IMG/VR virus record: IMGVR_UViG_3300017989_006421
Coordinates: 1 to 64,000 of that record
Length of the DNA stretch: 64,000 nt
Strand: one strand, 5' to 3'
Source of the DNA: a virus
Numbering within the stretch: the stretch's first letter is position 1; every line of letters starts with the position of its first letter. Shown here piece by piece: positions 8,234-16,180 of the stretch. The position numbers and the translations under genes were made by a program. The notes under the pieces were generated by a model, which did not search any database, was not told the origin of the DNA, and was given only the letters and a program-made list of their open reading frames with translations.

Positions 8234-9363
8234 TCTTCATTTTCTACGGCTTGTTCAATGTCTTTATCAGAGAAATACTGCGCCTCATAGAGGCCCTTAA
8301 ACTCTCCGGTTTCAAGTTGTTTCCGACATTGAACACGGGTCTGCATTAGAAGTTCCCGAAATGCCCCGTCCGAATATCGATAAGATTTCGCCGGTTCTTT
8401 CCCTTCCCACCAAATAGCGTATCTACCACCCACCACCTCCGCTTGATCTGTAGCCAATAAATACTGCCAGGTATCCCACAGCGGATCAAACCCCATTCCT
8501 ATATTCAGACGAGCATCCACCATCCTAAACGGTGGACAATGTCGGGATTTAACCAACCTCAAACGACAATCAATAAACCCAGTTTCTGGCGCTTTTCCTC
8601 GACCTATAGCTGATGACATGATGCGAATATCAGGGGTCAACAACACGGCTTCCCCACCAGGTTCTATAATGGGATTACCGTAGGATGCCATAATGTTCAA
8701 TCGTCGTTGATTAATCATCAGGAATATGGCGTTTTTTAGCCCCACTGAATTTTTGATATCTCCCAACCACTTAGAAGCCATACGAGCATGCAAGGCGGGT
8801 TTTTCACTATCCTCGTCTTCGGTACGAACCCGAGGGGTAAGAGCCTTAAAACTGTCCAGCACTATCAGAGGGCCAGGTTGTTTGTCATCAGGCCAATTCT
8901 CTAACACCCTCTTTATCAGCTTGAAGGCTCCTTCACCAGTCACCGGCAAAGCGTACTGAAAGAGATCCTTGTTGTTGAACTTCACCTTGAACTTTTTCAG
9001 ATAGGGATTGTCTCTCGCTTGTTCCGCATCAACATACAGAACCGGGCGCTTCTGTGCGTGTGCTGCCCCCATCATCAAATTTGCAAAGGTGGTCTTACCT
9101 GATCCCGTCTCCCCGTGGATAGAAGCAAATTTTCCATTGGGAAGGCCCCCATACAACAGGAGGTCGATCATCAACACTCCGGAGGGCAAACCAGTTTTTG
9201 AATTGACGGTTTGTATCTTAGCTTCTTGGATGTTTAAGAGCTTGATCTCGGTGCTAATTTGCCCAGCAGCCTGATCAACCAAATCCGCAAACCCATCTGA
9301 ACTAATAACTGCGGGTTTTTTCTTCTTAGCCAATCTCTTACTCCTAGCCTGGAGATATGTCAA
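8230..9363 (-). CDS. RecA/UvsX-like recombinase
   Basis: A 377-residue ATPase of the RecA fold. The Walker A motif GETGSGKTT is at residues 84-92, the Walker B strand is PLIVLDSF near residue 165, and INQRRLN near residue 220 fits the loop 1/2 region. It probably forms filaments on single-stranded DNA for recombination-dependent replication and repair, as UvsX does in T4. The neighbours are replication genes. The first 20 residues are strongly basic. Confidence 0.85.
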   Translation of the reverse strand: MTYLQARSKRLAKKKKPAVISSDGFADLVDQAAGQISTEIKLLNIQEAKIQTVNSKTGLPSGVLMIDLLLYGGLPNGKFASIHGETGSGKTTFANLMMGAAHAQKRPVLYVDAEQARDNPYLKKFKVKFNNKDLFQYALPVTGEGAFKLIKRVLENWPDDKQPGPLIVLDSFKALTPRVRTEDEDSEKPALHARMASKWLGDIKNSVGLKNAIFLMINQRRLNIMASYGNPIIEPGGEAVLLTPDIRIMSSAIGRGKAPETGFIDCRLRLVKSRHCPPFRMVDARLNIGMGFDPLWDTWQYLLATDQAEVVGGRYAIWWEGKEPAKSYRYSDGAFRELLMQTRVQCRKQLETGEFKGLYEAQYFSDKDIEQAVENED

Positions 9364-9634
9364 TCACAAGTTGATCACATATTTTATTACAGTATTCTTC
9401 CACCACACTAAGAAAATCATCCGCATTTTCGATGCGTGTTGTTCTAAATTGGTAATACACTTTCGGACGTTCCAAATCCACTTTGGAATTATTAGCGATA
9501 AATCCCAAAAGACGAAATACCCCCAGCCCAACGAATAGTTTATCAACCCTGGTACTATTTCTGACCTGACGAATTAAGGCCAGCATTTCCTGTACTTGGT
9601 GATAAATGGCTACAGCTTTTTGTGGTCCGTCCAT
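9344..9634 (-). CDS. Hypothetical protein
   Basis: A 96-residue helical protein overlapping the start of the recombinase gene by 20 bases. No domain is recognised. The tight coupling to the recombinase suggests a replication or recombination role, but this is inference from position only. Confidence 0.55.
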   Translation of the reverse strand: MDGPQKAVAIYHQVQEMLALIRQVRNSTRVDKLFVGLGVFRLLGFIANNSKVDLERPKVYYQFRTTRIENADDFLSVVEEYCNKICDQLVIDISPG

Positions 9635-9651
9635 CTCATATTACTCACTAG

Positions 9652-10056
9652 TCAACACACACTCAAAATGGCAAGCTCTTTCTCAGCGGCTTCCACAGAA
9701 CTACTTGCGTGAATCAGATTCTGCATCCCCATTCCCCAATCTCCCCGGATGGTTCCAGGACTAGCAAAATCACTATCAGTGTCTCCGACTAGTTTCCTGA
9801 CAATCGAAACGGCTCGGACGCCGGAGAGCATCATCACAATGACTGGTCCCGACACCAGGAAGGTTACCAAGTCTTGAAAGAAGGGTTTCTTTTCGTGTTC
9901 AGCATAATGCTCTTCGACCACAAAACGGGGCAGGGTGGTAAGACGTAAGAATTCAATACACAACCCACCTCTCTCAAGACGGTCTATCACTTGACCTATC
10001 AGATGACGACGTATGCAATCAGGTTTCAGTATGACCAATGTCCGTTCAGTTTTCAT
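9652..10056 (-). CDS. ndk: Nucleoside diphosphate kinase
   Basis: A 134-residue protein with full-length Ndk features. It starts ERTLVILKPDCIRR, has the conserved GPVIVMMLSG strand, and carries the phospho-histidine loop NLIHASSS near residue 115. It would transfer the gamma phosphate between nucleotides, balancing dNTP pools together with the RNR and deaminases. The size is slightly below the bacterial norm of about 140 residues. Confidence 0.9.
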   Translation of the reverse strand: MKTERTLVILKPDCIRRHLIGQVIDRLERGGLCIEFLRLTTLPRFVVEEHYAEHEKKPFFQDLVTFLVSGPVIVMMLSGVRAVSIVRKLVGDTDSDFASPGTIRGDWGMGMQNLIHASSSVEAAEKELAILSVC

Positions 10057-10105
10057 TCGTATTCCAAATGGTTCCAGTGGTTCGGGCGATTAGTAGCAGA
10101 CCCAT
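10046..10105 (-). CDS. Possible 19-residue leader peptide before ndk
   Basis: A short frame of 20 codons begins with ATG eight bases after a strong GGAGGAG site. It ends inside the start of ndk, overlapping it by 11 bases. Such an overlap could couple translation of ndk to the upstream gene. No conservation can be judged here. Confidence 0.3.
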   Translation of the reverse strand: MGLLLIARTTGTIWNTNEN

Positions 10106-10108
10106 GAT

Positions 10109-10396
10109 TTACTCCTCCAAGACGTATCCGGCCTCGAACGCCTCGGCAGGGCTGAACGACTTGTAGCCGTCCGCGTAAACGACGTAGTAGCCGCCGGGTT
10201 GGGGATTGTGCTTGTCGATATACTCGCCGGGCACCTCGAAAGGCGCGTAACGATCTTCGCATGGCGTTAGCACAGCAGTCGCCCCGTCTGCGGCCAATTG
10301 TACCGCCGCCAGCTTCAAAGCGTGTACTGTTTTGTAACACCTATACCGGGGCATTTCCAAAGAGCCGCACCGATCAATTTCCTGTGTTTGTTTCAT
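10109..10396 (-). CDS. Conserved small phage protein
   Basis: A 95-residue product with the pattern MPRYRCYKTVHALKLAA in the middle and GGYYVVYADGYKSFSPAEAFEAGY at the end (quoted in parts). This arrangement is common in many phage and prophage proteins of unknown function. It ends in Leu-Glu-Glu-stop, whose codons form GGAGGAG for the next start. Confidence 0.7.
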   Translation of the reverse strand: MKQTQEIDRCGSLEMPRYRCYKTVHALKLAAVQLAADGATAVLTPCEDRYAPFEVPGEYIDKHNPQPGGYYVVYADGYKSFSPAEAFEAGYVLEE

Positions 10397-10437
10397 CAGT
10401 CAATCCTTTCGCCGCGAACACTACATCTTTCTTCTCT

Positions 10438-10602
10438 TCACATTTCGGCCCAACCCCGTAAGTCTGCCGCGCGCCACGCCGCCGCAATCGTACTACGAAG
10501 AGGGCCTCGCCTATGACACCCCGGGCAGACAACACAATGTTGCGTTAGTGTTTGAACAGTACCAACCGCGACAAGTTGATTTTGAAAAGGCTCAGTTTTC
10601 AT
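10438..10602 (-). CDS. Small zinc-ribbon protein, Lar-like
   Basis: A 54-residue product. CVVCPGCHRRG followed by IAAAWRAA recalls the restriction-alleviation (Lar) type zinc ribbons, which end in a Trp-containing helix. The match is short and the second Cys pair is missing, so the call is weak. The ATG lies just after the stop of the nuclease gene. Confidence 0.4.
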   Translation of the reverse strand: MKTEPFQNQLVAVGTVQTLTQHCVVCPGCHRRGPLRSTIAAAWRAADLRGWAEM

Positions 10603-10603
10603 T

Positions 10604-11590
10604 TTAGTATCCCGAGTTATCTCCACCCCCAAGATCCCATTTCCCTAGGGCGTCACTCAGACCCTCCGATTCCCCACCACTGAGAATGTCGGCTACCTTT
10701 GAGTTTCGGCTAGCCGGACTATCACAATTCGCAAAACATCTGTCTGTATGCGGGCAGAAGTAGGTGTTAGCTGTTGAATGACAGATTCCCCATCGCGGTA
10801 CCTTGTTGTTCCGAATGCACTTCCACCCATATTCAATTGCCCGTGCATAGGTTTCATACAATGCCCAGTCTGGTTCAAGACACATCAACTCCCAATTGAA
10901 CCGTCTGGTGCTGACATCTCTATTGATGTAAAAAACAACGATAAAATCAGTTTTGAGATTGTACTGAGCTAGCAGTTTTTCCGCGTAGATTGTAGTCTGT
11001 GTCTGGTGAGAGTATGAGGGATAACCACACATGAATTTCAGACTCTCTGGAGTAGTCGTCTTGTAATCTACAAGAATGATCAGATCTTCCCACCGCCAAA
11101 CTCCATCGCAATGCCCGGTGTGAGGGTGTTCAATCCATTGGTCCCCGTCCTGGAACACTTGGCCTAGTCTTTTGTCCCGAAACTCAAGCTCCACATAGGT
11201 GAGCATCTCTCGCTTACACTTGGGGCACAATCCCTTGTGCCAAACAGGTTCCTTCGTTTTGTACCCGCATCCTGATCTGGGGGAGTTTCCTCCATCACAT
11301 ACCCAATTCCCGAAGGTCTCGATCTTTAGAGGAATCCACCTCTGCATAACCTCGTGGATGGCTGTCCCAACGGAAAGAATCAGGTCACTAGACCAAGAGA
11401 ATTCAGCTTCTGCGGTTTTATCGTTGAAATCATAATACATGGCTCGGGGACAAAAGGGTTGTCGAGACATCCGAGACTGAGGAAAAGTGGGAACCGCCTG
11501 TCCCTCTTTCCAAAGGTGTTCCAACTGAGTCGCGATGTCCTGTAAAAATTGGGGTAATCTTGCCAATTCATCCTCAGCTAATTCAAACAC
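10604..11590 (-). CDS. PD-(D/E)XK nuclease, Cas4/RecB-like, with Fe-S type cysteines
   Basis: About 328 residues. GHCDGVWRWEDLIILVDYKTT (residues about 163-183) is the RecB-family nuclease core with Asp, then Asp-x-Lys. The Cys in FCPRAMYYDF near residue 47 and the C-terminal cluster CHST-FCPHTDRCFANC could hold a 4Fe-4S cluster, as in Cas4 and AddB. An internal CGYK-CPKC insertion looks like a zinc ribbon. The GTG at 11590 abuts a strong hairpin; a TTG at 11566 with GAGG upstream is an alternative start. It probably works in recombination or end processing. Confidence 0.8.
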   Translation of the reverse strand: MFELAEDELARLPQFLQDIATQLEHLWKEGQAVPTFPQSRMSRQPFCPRAMYYDFNDKTAEAEFSWSSDLILSVGTAIHEVMQRWIPLKIETFGNWVCDGGNSPRSGCGYKTKEPVWHKGLCPKCKREMLTYVELEFRDKRLGQVFQDGDQWIEHPHTGHCDGVWRWEDLIILVDYKTTTPESLKFMCGYPSYSHQTQTTIYAEKLLAQYNLKTDFIVVFYINRDVSTRRFNWELMCLEPDWALYETYARAIEYGWKCIRNNKVPRWGICHSTANTYFCPHTDRCFANCDSPASRNSKVADILSGGESEGLSDALGKWDLGGGDNSGY

Positions 11591-11616
11591 CCCGCAGCCC
11601 CAGTGGGACTACGGGG
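11590..11616 (-). terminator. Strong hairpin between HU gene and nuclease gene
   Basis: A 12-bp stem with a three-base loop, read on the minus strand, follows the HU stop codon by about 20 bases. It is followed by TGTTTG, a poor T tract. It may be a terminator or attenuator. It also ends at the first base of the GTG start of the nuclease gene, so it could mask that start. Confidence 0.5.
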
Positions 11617-11634
11617 CGCAAGGAAAGGAAGACA

Positions 11635-11958
11635 CTAGACCAATGCATCCTTAAGAGGTTTCAGAGGACGAATCTTAATTTTCTTCCCTGCGGGTTTGGC
11701 ACGATAAGTAGTGGGTTCCCCAGTGCCAGGATTCACACCTGGACGTTCGGGCATCGCCGGAGTGTGTTTCACATTGATCTTCAATATGCCATACAAGTTA
11801 AATGATTCCGGCCCCTTGGGTGACAAATCCTCAGCAATAATCTCTTGAATAGCTTCAAAAACCGCCCTTACTTCAGCCTTAGTATAGCCCACCCGTTCAG
11901 CGATCTCCGAGACTAATTGAGTTTTGGTCCGGGGTTTTGGTTGTTCTTTCTTCGCCAT
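11635..11958 (-). CDS. HU-family DNA-binding protein
   Basis: A 107-residue protein. The N-terminal helices KTQLVSEIAERVGYTKAEV, the beta turn NLYGILKINVKHTPA and the arm ending RPGVNPGTGEP are those of HU/IHF histone-like proteins, with a basic C-terminus. It likely bends or coats phage or host DNA and helps replication complexes. GGAG six bases before the ATG supports the start. Confidence 0.85.
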   Translation of the reverse strand: MAKKEQPKPRTKTQLVSEIAERVGYTKAEVRAVFEAIQEIIAEDLSPKGPESFNLYGILKINVKHTPAMPERPGVNPGTGEPTTYRAKPAGKKIKIRPLKPLKDALV

Positions 11959-11967
11959 GATCTGCTC

Positions 11968-12330
11968 CTAGATTAGTAGACTTTCAACGAATTCCAAAAA
12001 TGTGTCTTCATGACCAACAACAGGTACAGTTTTTTCTTTGCAAATGTCAAGTGCGTGAGAGAATTCCTCCTTCGGTACCATGACTGTTAATTCCTTGGCA
12101 TTACGAATCCGATTAATTTGAAAACCCACAATCGTAACCTTGATTTCGGCTTCGGCTAAAAGTTGTATCGCCCGACTAAAAAGCGACACTTCATGAGGCC
12201 CACCCATGGTCGCCAACAACAAAGCTCCAAAATCCTCTCGAAAATCCCAGTGAGACTCACCAGAATCGAAACTTACTCCGTGAGATAACTCTTGTCCAGT
12301 CAAGTTACAAAAAGCTTTCGTGACTTTCAT
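11968..12330 (-). CDS. Hypothetical protein
   Basis: A 120-residue protein of mixed alpha/beta character with no recognised family. It overlaps the start of the gene after the primase stop by four bases, so it is in one transcription unit with primase and HU. A role in replication is only inferred from position. Confidence 0.55.
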   Translation of the reverse strand: MKVTKAFCNLTGQELSHGVSFDSGESHWDFREDFGALLLATMGGPHEVSLFSRAIQLLAEAEIKVTIVGFQINRIRNAKELTVMVPKEEFSHALDICKEKTVPVVGHEDTFLEFVESLLI

Positions 12331-13250
12331 TTTCTCACCTTCTTGATCTCTCCGATCATTTCAGCCCAAAAATCAGGTCGCACACTATCTGGGTCTTCTT
12401 TCTCTGGCAACCTGATTTCCTTTGCTGGGACAGGATACTTTGATAACGAATTAAGGATAATCCTGCCTGCTTTCCTGCCTGCTTTGTCTCCGTCCATACA
12501 TATGAAGATTTTTCTGGGAGATTTCGCCAACAGAGAGGTAGCTTTCCCTGGAGACCATCCGGTAGTCCCTAGTATGGAGACCACGTTAAACCCGTACTGT
12601 TTCATCCGCAACCAATCAACTGGTCCTTCTACCAGAACAATTTCTCGGTTGGGTTTCAATCGATCAAACCCCATGAATAGGGCGGACATCTTCAACCCAG
12701 AATTATACAGTATCTTTTTGTATGTCTCGACTTCGGTTGCGTTACTCCTGTTAACCATACAAGCAGCATAGCCATATCGAATTCCCTTCATCTCAATGGG
12801 CATATGAATTCTTGGGATGTACTTGACTATCGTTCCCCGCGAAACATCTTGTTCCCACAGTTTACAACCCATTTCCCCTAAGAAACCGGGGCTAAACCCT
12901 CTCCACTCAAATGTGACGGGGCTCAAACACATTCCATATGTGACCCTTTTTAGGTCTTTTTGCGGGCTAACCGTTTCAAGAAGTTGGTGTATTTCTTGTT
13001 CAGCCGTGTGCTTTTTTCTTTCCTTAACGTCGCCCCCCAAATGACGAACTAGTTTATCGAAAGACCCCTTTTCGCCACAACCAAAACAAAAGAAGAAACC
13101 CTTTTCTTTATTCACATAGAGAGATGGTGTGTTTTCCTTGTGAAAACAACATCGGAAGACGTAATCTTTTCGAGTCTCCTGAGCCTTAGCGGTGTCGAAC
13201 CTAAGCTCATTTAGCCTACGCCAAATTTCTGTCTGAGTTCGAATGCTCAT
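12327..13250 (-). CDS. DNA primase, CHC2 zinc finger plus TOPRIM
   Basis: About 307 residues. The zinc finger is C34-x2-H37 and C55-x2-C58 with TPSLYVN between, typical of DnaG-type primases. The TOPRIM core follows: VLVEGPVDWLRM near residue 220 and FICMDGDKAGRKAG near residue 255. It lacks the helicase-binding domain of bacterial DnaG and is short, like phage primases. It synthesises RNA primers for lagging-strand synthesis. The ATG at 13250 lies just after the protease stop. Confidence 0.85.
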   Translation of the reverse strand: MSIRTQTEIWRRLNELRFDTAKAQETRKDYVFRCCFHKENTPSLYVNKEKGFFFCFGCGEKGSFDKLVRHLGGDVKERKKHTAEQEIHQLLETVSPQKDLKRVTYGMCLSPVTFEWRGFSPGFLGEMGCKLWEQDVSRGTIVKYIPRIHMPIEMKGIRYGYAACMVNRSNATEVETYKKILYNSGLKMSALFMGFDRLKPNREIVLVEGPVDWLRMKQYGFNVVSILGTTGWSPGKATSLLAKSPRKIFICMDGDKAGRKAGRIILNSLSKYPVPAKEIRLPEKEDPDSVRPDFWAEMIGEIKKVRK

Positions 13251-13254
13251 CAAG

Positions 13255-13860
13255 TTACCCAGTATAGGCCGTTGGCAAAGCGTCTTTCCAGGTTGGAGCG
13301 ATTCGGTCAACTAATTTCATTTCGATTGCTTCTTTAGCCCCGATCCATTTATCATTTTCCAAAATCTTCTTTACGCGAGAAAGGGACAACCCCATCTTCT
13401 CCATGTATACACGAGCAAACTGGTCTGACCACTCTTTGTACACCCGTATCGTCTCCATGGCGTCTTTCTTTTTCATGTCAGACATGGAATAAAAACCGTC
13501 ATGAAGCATCAACCAAGAATTGGGGGTTATCACGCGCTCGTCGGCGGCTTGCATAAAGAAACTAGCAGCAGAACACGCAGCACCACACACCACTGTGGTA
13601 ACATGACTCCTACAACCTGAGATTAGATCAAACAGGCTATACCCCGCCAGCACATCTCCACCAAAACTGTGAATCAAAATCCCTATGGGTTTTTCTTCTG
13701 CGGCATCTAGTTCGAGAAGAGCCAGGGAGGCTTTCCTAACCATCTCTGTATCCACCCCGGATTCCTCGTCATCATTTACACCCCGGCCTAAGAAAACTAT
13801 CCTACGATGGCTAAGACAGTTGAGTTCTAATAGGTATGCTTCAAAATCAGGCTTGCGCAA
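13255..13860 (-). CDS. ClpP-like serine protease
   Basis: A 201-residue protein close to the normal ClpP length. The catalytic Ser lies in CGAACSAASFF and the His in WLMLHDGF; an Asp in MKLVDRIAP completes a likely triad. IGILIHSFGGDVLAGYSLFD is the substrate-groove region. It starts with TTG four bases after GAGGTG. In a phage it could form a peptidase barrel that works with host Clp ATPases, process capsid proteins, or redirect host proteolysis. It lies between a helicase and a primase, not near visible capsid genes. Confidence 0.8.
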   Translation of the reverse strand: MRKPDFEAYLLELNCLSHRRIVFLGRGVNDDEESGVDTEMVRKASLALLELDAAEEKPIGILIHSFGGDVLAGYSLFDLISGCRSHVTTVVCGAACSAASFFMQAADERVITPNSWLMLHDGFYSMSDMKKKDAMETIRVYKEWSDQFARVYMEKMGLSLSRVKKILENDKWIGAKEAIEMKLVDRIAPTWKDALPTAYTG

Positions 13861-13868
13861 AATACACC

Positions 13869-16040
13869 TCAGTCTTGTTCCCAGGTTAGATGACCAACCG
13901 GAAATTTATTCTTCCAAAACCGCCAGGAAATATACCTATCATCGGCCAAAAAGACCTGCACACTATCTTTGGGGCCTCGAACACATCGACCAAAGGCTTG
14001 ACGAACTTTTTGATATCCTACCTCAAAAGATAGTAGTTCTCGTGCTACTCCCGCCGACACTCTCTTCTTAATCTGAAGGTATTCTGTTTGGTCATCAGTC
14101 ATGGGAGTGGGCGGGGGAAGAGGAATCCCACAGATGACTGATACATCAAAATAACTTAGTCCCTCTTCATTAACGAATTCAACTCCTTCAGATAGTCTGG
14201 ACCCTGCTACGATACAATAGATGTTTGGCTTTTTTCTAACCCGCAGAGCTTCTAACAAATCAGTTGTGGTCTGATTTGTTTCGTACCACGCCACTGGCGG
14301 CATAAACCTAGCGCAGGCATTCATGAACGCGTTTGAAGTGAAAACGACCAGTGTATTACGAGCAGCTTGCTTGTGCAGTTCTTGAACGATGTCCCCATAA
14401 GTTCTATACGTTTTGTCCCCCCGATCACCCCACTTACTTGTCACCCCTTGAACCTTTAGCACCGATGATGCCCCCACTTTTGCGTTCATTTTTACTAAGG
14501 CGGGAGAGATGCCAAATAAATACCGGAATGAAGCAGGACTGGGTAGAGTTCCACTTAACATCAGCACGACCGAGGTAGCCTTGAAGGCTCTAGCGATGTC
14601 AGGACTGTAATCTAAGGATTGGACTGAGAGGGCTTGGCGTTCAAAATCACAATACGAACGAATGTGATGCCCTTTATCCATCGCCCTTCCTGAAGAGACA
14701 AGAGCAGGATCTATATCCATTTTAGCCAAATGCGCTACCTGCACCGTGGCCCCGAACTTGGGGTGGGTTCTGGCTAAAGACTCGGCTATCGTCCAGACGA
14801 GCTTACCAAAGGTTGCAATTGAAGTCAGGGTTCGTAACAGACCCCTATCTTGATTGTCAAGGGTACCCTTGTGTGAAAGTTGTTTATCTTTGAAAGTGGA
14901 GATGAATATAAAGACGGCCCTAAAATACTCGCATGTCGTCAGAACTTTGTTGACATCCCCAAACAATTGAGTGAAATGTTGGGGTGTAAGCCGTTGCGAT
15001 CCTCTTCCTTTGAAATTCTGCCACCTATCCAAAACAAAATCAATGGTCTGAACCATCCGACCACAGCGTCCAGCAATAGAGGCTGGAATCTGGCTTTTGC
15101 CTTTGCGGTACGCTGCGGATAATCTTTTCAGAATATACACGGACAGAGTGTGATTAGAGTTATCCTTGATTTGGTCCATGTGGTGAGCTTCGTCCATAAT
15201 GACTATGGAGGGATTACCAAGGAATCTCTCGTTGAACATCAGCTCCCGGATGCTGTGATTCAGGATATAAGGGTATGTCAGAATGATAAGGGGATAGTTT
15301 TTCAAAACCGCTTTTACAAGGGGATATGGACAGGCATATGGGAATTCCTTTTTGAAATTCTCACGAGCTTGATCCAGATCCTGAAGGTCTTTCAGGATTT
15401 CAACGAACCTGGCACTTAGACCGTGAGTACGTACCCCAAATTGCTGGTCGTACTCTTCCAAGGCTCCCAAGCGTTTCGCGTGTTTCTTCTTAAACTCCGA
15501 ATCAGTGTTTTCTCGATACGACTCATAAAAGAGGGGATTCATAGGGCACGTGACACAGCGGCCATCCACTGTGTCTTCTATTCTGTCCAGCAACCGCTGT
15601 CGCTCACCGCTGTGTCCTTTGCTTTTTCGAAGCCCCCTCTTTGCTCCTTCAGATTTGGCTTCGGGAATTTCTTCTTCTGCCGTGTTAATCTGATTGTAAA
15701 GCTCGGTTGGATCTTCCAATTCTTTAGTCACATCATTTGGACAACACGTGGATTTAGAAGGTAGCCCAATTGCTGGTATTCCAACAAGAGTGCAATCTCG
15801 AAGAAAAGATTGCATCTGAGAACGAGTACGCACAAAAGCGTATACCCGTGGCCTCCCCTCAGGCGGTAAAGTCCTAATGTGTCGAAAAACAGCGACCAAA
15901 GAGACGATGGTTTTCCCCGACCCTGTTGAACCCTCCAACCCGACGAAAGAGGGACCTTTTGAAGCAAAAGCTTTGTCCATTTCCCGTAACAGCTCAGACA
16001 AGGCTGGTTTTTGATATTCTCTTAGTGTTATTCCGTCCAA
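13869..16040 (-). CDS. DinG/XPD-type superfamily 2 helicase
   Basis: A 723-residue helicase. The Q-motif region REYQKPAL is followed by Walker A GSTGSGKT (residues about 37-44), the DEAH box IVIMDEAHH, and the motif VI QAFGRCVRG near the C-terminus. Four Cys between motifs I and II (CC, CVTC, and later FPYACPY) fit the Fe-S cluster of DinG/XPD enzymes. It would unwind DNA with 5' to 3' polarity. I chose the TTG at 16040 because GGAGAGG lies seven bases upstream; the frame is open to 16124. Confidence 0.85.
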   Translation of the reverse strand: MDGITLREYQKPALSELLREMDKAFASKGPSFVGLEGSTGSGKTIVSLVAVFRHIRTLPPEGRPRVYAFVRTRSQMQSFLRDCTLVGIPAIGLPSKSTCCPNDVTKELEDPTELYNQINTAEEEIPEAKSEGAKRGLRKSKGHSGERQRLLDRIEDTVDGRCVTCPMNPLFYESYRENTDSEFKKKHAKRLGALEEYDQQFGVRTHGLSARFVEILKDLQDLDQARENFKKEFPYACPYPLVKAVLKNYPLIILTYPYILNHSIRELMFNERFLGNPSIVIMDEAHHMDQIKDNSNHTLSVYILKRLSAAYRKGKSQIPASIAGRCGRMVQTIDFVLDRWQNFKGRGSQRLTPQHFTQLFGDVNKVLTTCEYFRAVFIFISTFKDKQLSHKGTLDNQDRGLLRTLTSIATFGKLVWTIAESLARTHPKFGATVQVAHLAKMDIDPALVSSGRAMDKGHHIRSYCDFERQALSVQSLDYSPDIARAFKATSVVLMLSGTLPSPASFRYLFGISPALVKMNAKVGASSVLKVQGVTSKWGDRGDKTYRTYGDIVQELHKQAARNTLVVFTSNAFMNACARFMPPVAWYETNQTTTDLLEALRVRKKPNIYCIVAGSRLSEGVEFVNEEGLSYFDVSVICGIPLPPPTPMTDDQTEYLQIKKRVSAGVARELLSFEVGYQKVRQAFGRCVRGPKDSVQVFLADDRYISWRFWKNKFPVGHLTWEQD

Positions 16041-16180
16041 GGCAATACCTCTCCAATACTTTTTAGAGGTGGAAAAACAATCTTTCCTTTTTGACGAATT
16101 CTTCTTTTTTCCTTCACCAAGCAAAGTTTTTGAATAGAAGTGAAGGCTCTTTAATAACGAAACCCTCCCAGGAGAATACT

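Noticed and set aside
10053-10340. An Arg-rich 95-codon frame overlapping the conserved small phage protein
   Set aside because: The other frame (10109-10396) matches a known phage protein pattern; this one is a shadow.
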